Shown: piece after piece, positions 7,451-15,196 of the stretch
How positions within the stretch are numbered: the first letter of the stretch is position 1
Layout of the letters: every line of letters begins with the position of its first letter
NCBI GenBank assembly: GCA_039916225.1
Contig: JBDSLU010000169.1
Location: 1-24,073, forward strand
Reading direction: 5' to 3'
Origin: JBDSLU01 sp039916225
GTDB lineage: Bacteria; Acidobacteriota; Vicinamibacteria; Vicinamibacterales; Vicinamibacteraceae
DNA: 24,073 bases
The notes under the pieces: generated by a model
What the model was told of the DNA's origin: nothing
What the model saw: only the letters and a program-made list of their open reading frames with translations
Database searches by the model: none
Made by a program: the position numbers and the translations under genes

Positions 7451-8661
7451 ATGTTCCGGATCAGCCTGCGGTCCGCCACCCGCGCTGCCGCCGTCGCCCT
7501 CGTCGTCACCTCGGTGCAAGCCAGCGCGCCGGCCCCCTCGGTCGTCACCTCGCCCCGCGCCGTCGCCGCGCCGACCCCAGCCGACCATCCGCCGCCGCTC
7601 GCCATCGGCGCGCCCGCGCCCGACTTCTCGCTGCCGGGTATCGACGGCAAGACCTACACCCTGGCCAGCTTCAAGGACGCCAAGGCGCTGGCGGTCATCT
7701 TCACCGCCGTCCACTGTCCGACGGCGGAGATCTACGAGGGCCGCATCAAGAAGCTGGTCGCCGACTACAAGGCGAAGGGCGTGGCCTTCGCGGTCATTCA
7801 GCCGAACAACGCCAAGGCGGTGCGCCTCGACGAGATGGGCTACCACCGACCTGGGCGATTCCATCGAGGACATGAAGACACGCGCCGAGTACCGCGCCTT
7901 CAACTTCCCGTTCCTCTACGATGGCGAGACGCAGGGGGCGACCGCGAAGTACGGCCCGGTCGCGACGCCGCACATTTTCGTCTTCGACACCGCGCGCACG
8001 CTGCGCTACCAGGGCCGCATCGACAGCAGCCGCGTGAGGTTTACGCCAAGGTCGCCGACGCCCGGCTGGCGCTCGACGCCGTGCTGGCCGGCGCACGGTG
8101 CCGGTCGAGAAGACGCCCACCGTCGCCTGCTCGATCAAGTGGCTGGAGAAGACCGTGTCGACCGGCGCCGAGCACGACGCCATCAACAAGGAACCGGTGT
8201 CGTTGACGTCCGTCGACGCCGCCGGCCTCGAGGCGCTGGTCAAGAACGCCAACAGCGGCAAGACGCGCCTGATCAACTTCTGGGCGACCTGGTGCGCGCC
8301 ATGCACGGCCGAGTTCCCGGACCTGCAGGCGACGTGGCGCATGTACAAGAAGCGCCCGTTCGAGCTGGTCACTGTCGCGATCAACTTCCCGGATGAAGAG
8401 ACAGGCGTCCGCAAGTTCCTGTCGGAGCAGCACGCCAACACCAGGAACCTGCTGTTCGGGACGACCGATCCCTATGAGTTGATGATGGTCGTCGATCCCG
8501 ATTGGAACGGGTCGGTGCCCTACTCGATGGTGATCGCGCCCGGCGGCAAGGTGTTGTTCAAGGGCAACGGCACCCTCGACACGCTGACGCGGCGGATGAT
8601 CCTGGCGAGCCTTCCGGACGACGACTACGTCGGCCAGAACGCCTACTGGAACAGCAAGTAG
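7451..8661 (+). pseudogene. Two-domain redoxin/TlpA-like exported protein, frame broken three times
   Basis: The coding sense of one protein of about 403 residues is spread over all three plus frames. Segment 1 (7451-7843) has a signal peptide and an AhpC/TSA-like redoxin domain with the single-cysteine motif VHCPTAEIYE. An extra C at 7843/7844 shifts the frame; dropping it restores GYTDLGDSIED and leads into EYRAFNFPFLYDGETQ. A base is missing near 8035-8039, after which REVYAKVADARLALDAVLAG continues. Another base is missing near 8095-8097 (GCAC-GGTG), after which the second domain runs to 8661 with the CxxC site WATWCAPCTAEFP. Homologous two-domain proteins have this same order. All three lesions are one-base changes at short runs, and no stop codon appears in the reconstructed frame. 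The gene is either a very young pseudogene or a local sequencing/assembly error. Confidence 0.8.
8098..8661 (+). CDS. Thioredoxin/TlpA-like C-terminal domain (3' open part of the broken redoxin gene)
   Basis: This is the longest intact open piece of the broken gene, 187 codons from a GTG at 8098, and would be the only usable product if the lesions are real. It carries a complete thioredoxin-fold domain with active site WCAPC (inside FWATWCAPCTAEFPDL), a following beta-strand ELVTVAINFP and the cis-proline region VPYSMVIAPGGKVLFKG. As an independent start it has no signal peptide and no convincing Shine-Dalgarno sequence, so a periplasmic role would be lost. I read it as a fragment rather than a separate gene. 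It ends six bases from the convergent membrane-protein gene. Confidence 0.55.
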   Translation: MPVEKTPTVACSIKWLEKTVSTGAEHDAINKEPVSLTSVDAAGLEALVKNANSGKTRLINFWATWCAPCTAEFPDLQATWRMYKKRPFELVTVAINFPDEETGVRKFLSEQHANTRNLLFGTTDPYELMMVVDPDWNGSVPYSMVIAPGGKVLFKGNGTLDTLTRRMILASLPDDDYVGQNAYWNSK

Positions 8662-8667
8662 CCGAGT

Positions 8668-9123
8668 TCAGCGGAAGAGCGACCGCCTGGTGAGGAAGAC
8701 GAGGTGCGCTGTGCAGGCCAGCGGCAGGTAGACGATCGGGAGCTCCACTCCTACACCACCCGGTGCGTTGCCCATCCAGAGCGTGGCTCCGTGGAGGAGT
8801 GAGGCGCCGCAGCCGCAGGCGATCGTCGACAGTGTCAGCCATCGCCGTGCATCCGGCTGCGGGCCGTTCCACAGCAGATGCATGAGCCGCCCGACCCCGA
8901 CGAATCCGGCCATGCCCAGCACGAAGAGCGCCAGCGGCCGCCACCCTGATTCAGGGTCTGCTAGCGCGGCCAGGAAAAAGATCGGCGAGTAAACGCTGCC
9001 GACCATCAGGGCGATCGCAGGGATCGCGAAGCACGCGATGGTCTCGAGGGTCACCATGCCGCAGAGACGAAGGTGGGCGCGCTCCTGGGGATCGGCTGCC
9101 GGCGCGACGACCGCGACGCTCAT
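8668..9123 (-). CDS. Integral membrane protein, function unknown
   Basis: A 151-residue hydrophobic protein with about four to five membrane segments (roughly 22-55, 62-85, 93-116 and 126-145) and a short basic C-terminus. No family is recognised. The start ATG at 9123 has no clear Shine-Dalgarno sequence; GACAAT lies five bases upstream, compatible with a leaderless message. It is downstream of the VOC gene on the same strand (60-base gap) and convergent with the broken redoxin gene. Confidence 0.7.
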   Translation of the reverse strand: MSVAVVAPAADPQERAHLRLCGMVTLETIACFAIPAIALMVGSVYSPIFFLAALADPESGWRPLALFVLGMAGFVGVGRLMHLLWNGPQPDARRWLTLSTIACGCGASLLHGATLWMGNAPGGVGVELPIVYLPLACTAHLVFLTRRSLFR

Positions 9124-9183
9124 GGTTCATTGTCTCGCGAACGCCGTCGCCATTCTGGGCCAGCGTTCACGCCGCGACACGGT

Positions 9184-9606
9184 TCAGCCCAACGAATCCA
9201 GCTTGGGGTTGAACGCCACTTCCCACAGGTGGCCATCCGGATCCTGGAAGTAGCCGGCGTAGCCGCCATAGAACGTCGACTGGGCGGCCTTCACGATCCG
9301 CGCGCCGGCGCGCTCGGCCTGGCCCATCAGCGCATCGACGTCCGCGGCGGAGGCGACGTTGTGGGCGAGCGAGAACTCCGTGGCGCTGGCCGGCTGCACC
9401 GGCAGACCACAGTCGGCGGCGAGGCTGCGTCGCGGCCACAGGGCGAGCTTCAGGCCCGGCTGCAGATTGAAGAACGCCACCGCGCCGTTCTCGAATTCCG
9501 ACCCGACGATGCCTTTCGTGGTCAGGCCGAGACCGTCGCGATAGAACGCCACCGCGCGCTCGAGGTCGTCGACGCCGAGGGTGACGAAGGTGAGTCGGGG
9601 CTGCAT
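9184..9606 (-). CDS. VOC (glyoxalase/bleomycin-resistance) family protein
   Basis: A 140-residue protein with the paired beta-alpha-beta-beta-beta modules of the vicinal oxygen chelate fold. The first module has LTFVTLGVDDLERAVAFYRD (5-24) and the second has the typical ending GYAGYFQDPDGHLWEVAFNP (115-134), with E129 as the usual C-terminal metal ligand. The first-module metal ligand position is not an obvious His, so whether it binds metal is unclear. ATG at 9606 is chosen because the fold begins immediately; the upstream in-frame extension is Arg-rich and unlike protein. Members range from glyoxalases and dioxygenases to antibiotic-binding proteins, and no substrate can be assigned. Confidence 0.9.
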   Translation of the reverse strand: MQPRLTFVTLGVDDLERAVAFYRDGLGLTTKGIVGSEFENGAVAFFNLQPGLKLALWPRRSLAADCGLPVQPASATEFSLAHNVASAADVDALMGQAERAGARIVKAAQSTFYGGYAGYFQDPDGHLWEVAFNPKLDSLG

Positions 9607-9637
9607 CGGTGGTCTCAGCGCGCGCCGGTGACCGGCC

Positions 9638-10168
9638 TCAGCGGAAAGCGATGTCTGCGCTCGGTACGGCGGCGATGACCGGTCCGAAGCTGGTGAGATC
9701 GCTGAGCGTCGCGTTTTCGTGGACGCGGATCTGCGCCGCGGTCGCGTGCGGCTTGTCGTGCGTCGTATGGGCGTCGGCGGCAAGGGTCACGCCGTAGCCG
9801 AGGGCGGCGGCGCGGCGCGTCGTCGTGTCGATGCAGAACTCGCAGGCGTAACCGCAGATCACGAGGCGGTCGATCTGCCAGGACGTCAGCAGCTCCGGCA
9901 GTTCGGTCCGCAGGAACGCGTCCGGCGTCGCTTTCCGCACGATGGCGTCCCGCGACTGCACCTGCAGGCCCGCGGCGAAGCGCCAGGCGTCGGAGTCGAC
10001 CGGCAGCGACGCGGATTCGTGCTGCACGAACACCACCGGAACGTCGGCGGCCCGCGCCCGGCCCGTCAGCCCGTTGATGCGCTCGATGACCGCGTCGGCT
10101 TCGAACGGCCGCGGCTCGGCGTCGAACAGCCCTCGCTGCACGTCGATCACGAGAAGGGCCATGCTCAT
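9638..10168 (-). CDS. Isochorismatase-like cysteine hydrolase
   Basis: A 176-residue cysteine hydrolase of the isochorismatase superfamily, which hydrolyses amides such as nicotinamide or N-carbamoyl compounds. The catalytic triad is visible: D9 (LLVIDVQRG), K79 (IVRKATPDAF) and C112 (GYACEFCIDTTTRRA). The non-prolyl cis-peptide region lies just before the cysteine. ATG at 10168 (MSMALLVIDV) and ATG at 10162 are both possible. It is divergent from the cyclase gene across only 32 bases, where a TACACT (bottom strand) and a TATCGT (top strand) overlap. The VOC gene follows it by 31 bases on the same strand. Confidence 0.92.
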   Translation of the reverse strand: MSMALLVIDVQRGLFDAEPRPFEADAVIERINGLTGRARAADVPVVFVQHESASLPVDSDAWRFAAGLQVQSRDAIVRKATPDAFLRTELPELLTSWQIDRLVICGYACEFCIDTTTRRAAALGYGVTLAADAHTTHDKPHATAAQIRVHENATLSDLTSFGPVIAAVPSADIAFR

Positions 10169-10181
10169 GGTGCTGGTGGCG

Positions 10182-10191
10182 AGTGTATCGT
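10182..10191. promoter_or_regulatory. Overlapping divergent -10-like elements between cysteine hydrolase and cyclase
   Basis: The 32-base gap between the divergent genes contains TATCGT at 10186-10191 on the plus strand and TACACT on the minus strand (10187 to 10182). They share two bases, so RNA polymerase could serve only one side at a time. The assignment is by similarity to the consensus only. Confidence 0.3.
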
Positions 10192-10200
10192 GTTGCCACC

Positions 10201-11157
10201 ATGACACGACTCCCCATCCTGTCGATCGCGGCGGTGGTGTGCCTGCTGGCAGCGGCGCCGGCTCGCGCGCAAGGCTGGACGCCACCCACCGACGCCCAGC
10301 GTTGCCCGTCGAAGTGGGGCGCCGCCGACCTGCGCGGCTCGGCCAACCACGTCAAGCCGGCGTCGGTGCTGGCGGCAATGCAGCTGGTGAAGACCGGTCA
10401 GATCGTCGAGCTCGGACGTCAGCTCGAGTCGACGATGCCGGCCTTCGGCACGCGGCGCTTCGACCTCCACACCAAGCGCACCTTCATCAATCCGGGCCGC
10501 AACCATCGCGGCACGAACGAGGAACTGGTCGTGACGGAATTGGGACACGCCGGCACCCAGTTCGACGCCTTCCCGCATCAGATGATCGGCAACAGCTTCT
10601 ACAACTGCGTGCCGATCGACGAGAACTCGACGCGGACCGGCTTCACCAAGCTGGGTGTCGAAGGCGTCGGCTCGCTGATCGCCCGTGGCGTGCTGATCGA
10701 CGTGGCCGGGTTGAAGGGTGTCGCGATGCTGCCCGACACCTACGAAATCACGCCGCAGGACCTGCAGCAGGCGCTGGCGCGGCAGACGCTGACGCTGAAG
10801 CCGGGCGACGCCATCCTGATCCACACGGGCTGGGGCGGCCTGTGGAACGTCGACAACGCGCGCTACGTGAAGACCTGCCCCGGCATCGGCATCGCCGCGG
10901 CCGAGTGGCTGGCCAAACAGGACCCACTGCTGGTCGGCGCCGACAACTGGCCGGTCGAAGTCGGGCCGAACCCCGATCCCGACCTGTCGCTGCCCGTGCA
11001 CCAGGTGATGCTGGTCATCAACGGCATCCACATTCTCGAGAACCTGAAGCTCGACGTGCTCGCCGCGGAGCGCGTGCACGAGTTCGCCTTCGTCGTGCAG
11101 CCCTTGAAACTCAAGGGCGGGACGGGGTCGACGGTGGCGCCGATCGCGATCCGGTGA
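10201..11157 (+). CDS. Exported cyclase-family (kynurenine formamidase-like) metal hydrolase
   Basis: A 318-residue protein of the cyclase family that includes KynB formamidase. Residues 1-24 form a signal peptide (TRLPILSIAAVVCLLAAAPARAQ), so the enzyme is exported, unlike KynB itself. The metal motif HxGTxxDxxxH is complete as HAGTQFDAFPH (H116, D122, H126). PGDAILIHTGW (about 201-211) is a conserved downstream strand, and the family's C-terminal segment follows. The substrate is unknown; the longer, secreted members of this family are largely uncharacterised. ATG at 10201 starts the signal peptide directly. No Shine-Dalgarno sequence; TATCGT lies nine bases upstream. Confidence 0.9.
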   Translation: MTRLPILSIAAVVCLLAAAPARAQGWTPPTDAQRCPSKWGAADLRGSANHVKPASVLAAMQLVKTGQIVELGRQLESTMPAFGTRRFDLHTKRTFINPGRNHRGTNEELVVTELGHAGTQFDAFPHQMIGNSFYNCVPIDENSTRTGFTKLGVEGVGSLIARGVLIDVAGLKGVAMLPDTYEITPQDLQQALARQTLTLKPGDAILIHTGWGGLWNVDNARYVKTCPGIGIAAAEWLAKQDPLLVGADNWPVEVGPNPDPDLSLPVHQVMLVINGIHILENLKLDVLAAERVHEFAFVVQPLKLKGGTGSTVAPIAIR

Positions 11158-11184
11158 GGGGCGGCCCCGCCAGCCTCAGCGGAC

Positions 11185-11210
11185 CGCGCACGGCCTGATT
11201 GGCCGGCGCG
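11185..11210. terminator. Candidate bidirectional hairpin between cyclase and DinB genes
   Basis: CGCGC (11185-11189), a bulged A, CGGCC (11191-11195), loop TGATT, then GGCCG and GCGCG (11201-11210) form a 10-pair stem. It lies in the 81-base gap between two convergent genes. No T-run follows on either strand, so termination is inferred from position. Confidence 0.45.
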
Positions 11211-11238
11211 ATCCGAACGGGGTAGAGGCAGTCGGCGC

Positions 11239-11763
11239 CTATGCCCCGGCGCCCTTGGGCGGCGCCCAGGGGTTGTCGTCGGCCGACGGCCCGTAGGTCG
11301 AGGCAACCTTCGAATCGAGCAGCCGGAGGTAGACCGTCAGCTGCCCGCGGTGATGGGCGAGGTGCGTCAGGGTGTCGGCGACCACCTGATGGCGCAGATC
11401 GTTGGCCACCGGCTGGCCCTTCATCTTGAGTGCCCACCGCGTGGTGTACAGCTTCTGCTCGTCGATGCCGGCCAGCGCCGCGCGACCCTTGGCGGCGAAG
11501 CCCTCGTGCTGCTTCAGCAAATCGTCCGCCGCCTCCCACGGCTGCGGCTTCATGTTGCCGGCCGCGAGATCGAGTTCGTCCTGTTCGCAGACCATCGCGA
11601 CCCACATCGGCATCATCGCGACGAGCTGCGCCAGGTAGCCGAACTGCATCGACTTGTCGTGCGGCTTCCAGTCGGTCTTGCCAGCTGGCACGTTGGCGAG
11701 CACCTTCTTGGAGATCGCGACCTCGCGATCGTACAGACCGAGCAGACCGTCTTTCAACGTCAT
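11239..11763 (-). CDS. DinB-family protein with an incomplete metal triad
   Basis: A 174-residue four-helix-bundle DinB/YfiT-type protein. The C-terminal hallmark is LTHLAHHRGQLTVYLR, giving H134 and H138. The first metal histidine, expected in the second helix near the segment FGYLAQLVAMMPMW (41-54), is absent; Q46 is close to that position. The protein may thus bind metal with altered ligands, or not at all. DinB-like proteins include bacillithiol or mycothiol S-transferases and many of unknown role. AGGAGG lies about 7 bases before ATG. The gene is convergent with the cyclase and divergent from the exporter operon. Confidence 0.88.
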   Translation of the reverse strand: MTLKDGLLGLYDREVAISKKVLANVPAGKTDWKPHDKSMQFGYLAQLVAMMPMWVAMVCEQDELDLAAGNMKPQPWEAADDLLKQHEGFAAKGRAALAGIDEQKLYTTRWALKMKGQPVANDLRHQVVADTLTHLAHHRGQLTVYLRLLDSKVASTYGPSADDNPWAPPKGAGA

Positions 11764-12007
11764 CGTTCCACCTCCTCGACGCCCTGCCGAGCCGTCAGCG
11801 CTGGGCGTGCGCGCTGGTCGGGGCCGGAGGCCGCGTCACCACACGATAACTCTCCGACCGTCGGAAATGCTCGGCCGCGCGGCTGGTGTCAGACCAGGCT
11901 GGAGTCGCCGTTGTCAGCTCGACATGGACGCCGCACGGACACGCCCGATCGCCGGACCGGGTTGGCACGCCCGTCCGAGTCGCTCACCGGGCGCCATCCG
12001 CCGCTCA

Positions 12008-12036
12008 CCGATTCGCGGGCAAGGCCCGTCAATCGG
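12008..12036 (+). repeat. Hairpin upstream of the exporter operon
   Basis: CCGATT (12008-12013) pairs with AATCGG (12031-12036), and CGGGC (12016-12020) pairs with GCCCG (12024-12028) around an AAG loop, with one C-C mismatch and one G-U between the two parts. It sits where a -35 element would be expected for the TATACT at 12044-12049. It may be an operator for a repressor or activator. Confidence 0.45.
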
Positions 12037-12043
12037 CCGTGGA

Positions 12044-12049
12044 TATACT
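12044..12049 (+). promoter_or_regulatory. Candidate -10 element of the exporter operon
   Basis: TATACT matches five of six bases of the -10 consensus and lies ten bases before the GTG of the adaptor gene. No -35 hexamer is visible at the usual spacing. A transcript from here would have a leader of only a few bases. Confidence 0.4.
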
Positions 12050-12059
12050 GGCGGGCGTC

Positions 12060-13298
12060 GTGGCTGACCTTAAAGACGAACTCGCCGCTCTGCGCATCGA
12101 GCGCACCCCCGAAACCGGCAAGTCCCGGTGGGTGTCGTGGCTCGCCGCCCTCCTCCTCCTGGGCGCCGCCGGTGCCGGCGTCTGGTTCTGGGCGTTCCGG
12201 GAGAAGGCGCTGGTGGTCGAGGCCGTCGCCGTCCAGGAGCGGGCCTCCGGGGGAGCCGCCGGGGGCGGTGCGTCGGTCCTGAACGCCTCGGGCTATGTGA
12301 CGGCCCGGCGCCGGGCGACGGTGTCGTCCAAGGTCACCGGCAAGGTGATCGAGGTCAACGTCGAGGAAGGTATGGCGGTCAAGCAAGGGCAGATCCTGGC
12401 CCGCCTCGACGACGCGACACCCCGTGCCATGCTCCAGCTCACCCAGGCCCAGGCCGAATCGGCCCGGCGGGCGGTGACCGAAAGCGAAGTCCGCCTCGCC
12501 GAGGCCAAGCTCACGCTCAAGCGCCGGCTCCAGCTCGTGAAGGACAGCCTGTCGACCCAGGCCGAGGTCGACCAGGCGCAGGCCGAGGTCGATTCGGTCG
12601 AGGCCCGGATCAAGGCGGCGGAACAGGCCGTCGAGGTCGCCCAGAAGCAGATTGCGCTGCAGCAGACCGACCTCGACAACATGATCATCCGCGCCCCGTT
12701 CAGCGGTGTCGCGCTCTCCAAGGACGCCCAGCCGGGCGAGATGGTGTCGCCGGTGTCGGCCGGCGGCGGCTTCACGCGCACCGGCATTTCGACCATCGTC
12801 GACATGGGCTCGCTCGAGATCGAGGTCGAGGTCAACGAGGCCTACATCAACCGGGTGACACCGAAGCAGCGCGTGGTCGCGGTGCTGGACGCCTATCCCG
12901 ATTGGGAGATTCCGGCGCACGTGATCACGATGGTGCCGACCGCCGATCGCCAGAAGGCGACCGTGCTGGTGCGGGTCGGTTTCAATGCGCTCGATCCGCG
13001 GATTCTGCCGGACATGGGCGTCAAGGTCCGTTTCATTCGTGACGAAAGCCCTGACGCCGCCAAGGGCGCTCCGATCCGGCCGCTGCTGCTGGTGCCGAAG
13101 AACGCCATCCGCACGACCGGCAGCGACACCGTGGTGTTCGTGGTGAAGGGGCAAGTCGTCGAGCAGCGCGCGATCAAGGCCGGCGGCGCCGACGGCGATC
13201 GCGTCGAAGTGATCACGGGTCTCCAGTCGGGCGAGCGCGTCGTCGCGCCAGTGCCCGACACCCTCAAGGACGGCACCGCCGTCAGCGTCAAGCCGTAG
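12060..13298 (+). CDS. Membrane-fusion (periplasmic adaptor) subunit of an ABC exporter
   Basis: A 412-residue MacA/HlyD-type adaptor. It has a short cytoplasmic N-terminus, one membrane anchor (about 25-46), a biotinyl-lipoyl half-domain GKVIEVNVEEGMAVKQGQIL (94-113), a long alpha-helical hairpin (about 122-206, Ala/Glu/Gln-rich), the returning lipoyl half IRAPFSGVALSKDAQPGEMV (210-229), then beta-barrel and membrane-proximal domains to VSVKP. GTG at 12060 is chosen because it starts MADLKDELAALRIE, just before the anchor; the open frame back to 11886 looks non-coding. No Shine-Dalgarno sequence is visible; TATACT lies ten bases before the start and a hairpin lies just upstream. The next three genes supply the ATPase and two permeases. 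Confidence 0.93.
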   Translation: MADLKDELAALRIERTPETGKSRWVSWLAALLLLGAAGAGVWFWAFREKALVVEAVAVQERASGGAAGGGASVLNASGYVTARRRATVSSKVTGKVIEVNVEEGMAVKQGQILARLDDATPRAMLQLTQAQAESARRAVTESEVRLAEAKLTLKRRLQLVKDSLSTQAEVDQAQAEVDSVEARIKAAEQAVEVAQKQIALQQTDLDNMIIRAPFSGVALSKDAQPGEMVSPVSAGGGFTRTGISTIVDMGSLEIEVEVNEAYINRVTPKQRVVAVLDAYPDWEIPAHVITMVPTADRQKATVLVRVGFNALDPRILPDMGVKVRFIRDESPDAAKGAPIRPLLLVPKNAIRTTGSDTVVFVVKGQVVEQRAIKAGGADGDRVEVITGLQSGERVVAPVPDTLKDGTAVSVKP

Positions 13299-13337
13299 CC
13301 GCGGGTGGCAGCGGACTCGTAGCAGGAGCGTCAAGTC

Positions 13338-14036
13338 ATGGTCGATTCCGGGACCCTGGTCCGCATCGCGGACGTCCACAAGTTCTACAGCCGCGGCAGC
13401 GAACGCGTCGACGTGCTGAAGGGCGTGAACTTCACCATCCCGAAGGGCGACTTCCTCGCCCTGATGGGGCCGTCGGGCTCGGGCAAGACGACGCTGCTCA
13501 ATCTGATGGGCGGCCTCGACACGCCGACGAGCGGCGCGGTCGAGATCGGGGGCGTGCGCATCAACGACCTGTCGGGCTCGGCGCTCTCGAAGTGGCGCGC
13601 GCAGCACATCGGCTTCGTGTTTCAGCTCTACAACCTGCTGCCGGTCCTGAACGCCGAGCGCAACGTGGAACTGCCGCTGCTGCTGACCAAGCTGTCGAAG
13701 GCCGAGCGCCGCAAGCGCGCCCAGATTGCGCTCAAGGTGGTCGGCCTCGCCGATCGCGCGAGCCACTATCCGCGCCAGCTCTCCGGCGGGCAGGAGCAGC
13801 GCGTCGGCATCGCCCGCGCCATCGTCACCGATCCCGATCTGCTGCTCTGCGACGAGCCGACTGGCGACCTCGATCGCAAGTCGGGCGACGAGATTCTCGA
13901 CCTGCTGCAGACCCTGAACCGCGAGCACGGCAAGACCATCGTGATGGTCACCCACGATCCGCGCGCTGCCGATCGGGCGCGCCGGACGCTGCACCTCGAG
14001 AAGGGCGTCTTCGTCGAAGCGGCGGTGCCGGCGTGA
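13338..14036 (+). CDS. ABC transporter ATPase, MacB/LolD type
   Basis: A 232-residue ATP-binding subunit of the type VII (MacB/LolD/FtsE-like) ABC systems. Walker A is GPSGSGKT (44-51), Q-loop Q96 (FVFQLYNLLP), signature LSGGQ (148-152), Walker B LLLCDEP (168-174, catalytic E173), D-loop GDLD and switch H206 (VTHDP). It consists only of the nucleotide-binding domain, with no membrane part and no N-terminal C39 peptidase, so it is not a leader-cleaving peptide exporter. An AGGAG lies about 9 bases before ATG at 13338. Its stop overlaps the GTG start of the first permease by three bases (GTGA), which implies translational coupling. Confidence 0.96.
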   Translation: MVDSGTLVRIADVHKFYSRGSERVDVLKGVNFTIPKGDFLALMGPSGSGKTTLLNLMGGLDTPTSGAVEIGGVRINDLSGSALSKWRAQHIGFVFQLYNLLPVLNAERNVELPLLLTKLSKAERRKRAQIALKVVGLADRASHYPRQLSGGQEQRVGIARAIVTDPDLLLCDEPTGDLDRKSGDEILDLLQTLNREHGKTIVMVTHDPRAADRARRTLHLEKGVFVEAAVPA

Positions 14037-15184
14037 AATACCTGCCGCTGATCTGGAAGAGCCTGTGGCGGCGGAAGGTGCGCACCACCTTCACGCTGCT
14101 CTCGATCTTCATCGCCTTCCTGCTGTTCGGGCTGCTGATGACGATCCGCGCCGCGTTCTCGCTCGGCGTCGATCTGGCCGGGCTCGACCGGCTGGTGCTG
14201 ATCCACAAGATCAGCCTGGTGATGCCGCTGCCCGAGTCGTACAAGGGCCGGCTGCAGACGATGCCCGGCGTCGAAATCGCCACCCACAACTCGTGGTTCG
14301 GCGGCGTCTACCAGGATCCGAAGAACTTCATCGCCCAGATCGCCGTCGAGCCGACGGAGTTCATGGAGATCTACAAGGAATACAAGCTGCCGCCGCAGCA
14401 GAAAAAGGCCTGGCTCGAGGATCGGCAGGGCGCCATCGCCGGCAAGGACATCGCCGAGCGCTTCGGCTGGAAGGTCGGCGACCGCATCCCGATCCAGGCG
14501 ACGATCTGGCAGCCCAAGGGCGGCGGCACGACCTGGGAGTTCAACCTGGTCGGCATCTACGACGGCGACGCCGGCGTCGACAAGACACAGTTCTTCTTCC
14601 GCTACGACTACCTGAACGAGAACCGGGCCCAGGGCGAGGGCCTGGTCGGCTGGTACATCGTCAAGATCAAGGACGCGTCGCAGTCGCTGAAGATGGCGCA
14701 GACCTTCGACGAGATGTTCGCCAACTCGCAGGCCGAGACCAAGACGACGACCGAGAAGGGCTTCGTCGAGGGCTTCGCCAAGCAGATCGGCGACATCGGA
14801 TCGATCATGATCGCGATCCTGGTGGCGGTGCTGTTCACCATCCTGCTGGTGGTCGGCAACACCATGGCGCAGGCGGTCCGCGAACGCACCAGCGAGCTGG
14901 CGGTGCTCAAGACCCTGGGTTTCACCGACACCGCGGTGCTGGCCCTGGTGCTGGCCGAGTCGCTGTTCGTGGCCGTGGTCGGCGGCGGGCTCGGTCTGTT
15001 CATGGCCTGGCTGATCGTGCAGGGCGGCGACCCGACCGGTGGCTTCCTGCCGGCCTTCACCCTGCCCAACCGCGACATCGTCACCGGCGTGGCGCTGATG
15101 GTCCTGGTCGGCGTCGTCGCCGGCATCCTGCCGGCGGCCGGCGCCATGCGGCTCAAGATCACCGACGCCCTCCGGAAGGCATAA
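14033..15184 (+). CDS. FtsX-like ABC permease, first of two
   Basis: A 383-residue permease with the MacB/FtsX topology: one N-terminal membrane helix (about 19-38), a large periplasmic domain, and three C-terminal helices (about 257-276, 300-328 and 348-370). The coupling loop RERTSELAVLKTLGF follows helix 2, as in FtsX-type proteins. GTG at 14033 overlaps the ATPase stop as GTGA; the frame remains open further upstream inside the ATPase gene, but residues there are unlike protein and the hydrophobic N-terminus begins right after this GTG. In this class the ATP cycle drives mechanical movement of the periplasmic domain rather than substrate transit through the membrane. Confidence 0.92.
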   Translation: MKYLPLIWKSLWRRKVRTTFTLLSIFIAFLLFGLLMTIRAAFSLGVDLAGLDRLVLIHKISLVMPLPESYKGRLQTMPGVEIATHNSWFGGVYQDPKNFIAQIAVEPTEFMEIYKEYKLPPQQKKAWLEDRQGAIAGKDIAERFGWKVGDRIPIQATIWQPKGGGTTWEFNLVGIYDGDAGVDKTQFFFRYDYLNENRAQGEGLVGWYIVKIKDASQSLKMAQTFDEMFANSQAETKTTTEKGFVEGFAKQIGDIGSIMIAILVAVLFTILLVVGNTMAQAVRERTSELAVLKTLGFTDTAVLALVLAESLFVAVVGGGLGLFMAWLIVQGGDPTGGFLPAFTLPNRDIVTGVALMVLVGVVAGILPAAGAMRLKITDALRKA

Positions 15185-15196
15185 GGAACTGGATCC

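Larger units (their letters stand above)
11764..12059. other. Gene-free divergent region between DinB and exporter operon
   Basis: These 296 bases separate the DinB start from the adaptor start. Apart from the DinB ribosome-binding site (AGGAGG complement near 11770) and the hairpin and -10-like element near 12008-12049, I see no gene or RNA. The frame continuing upstream of the adaptor is Arg/Pro/Ser-rich and looks non-coding. Confidence 0.5.

Noticed and set aside
13338..14036. The ABC ATPase as the exporter of the RiPP at the right edge.
   Set aside because: It has no N-terminal C39 peptidase domain for Gly-Gly cleavage, and the operon is about 8 kb away with unrelated genes between.
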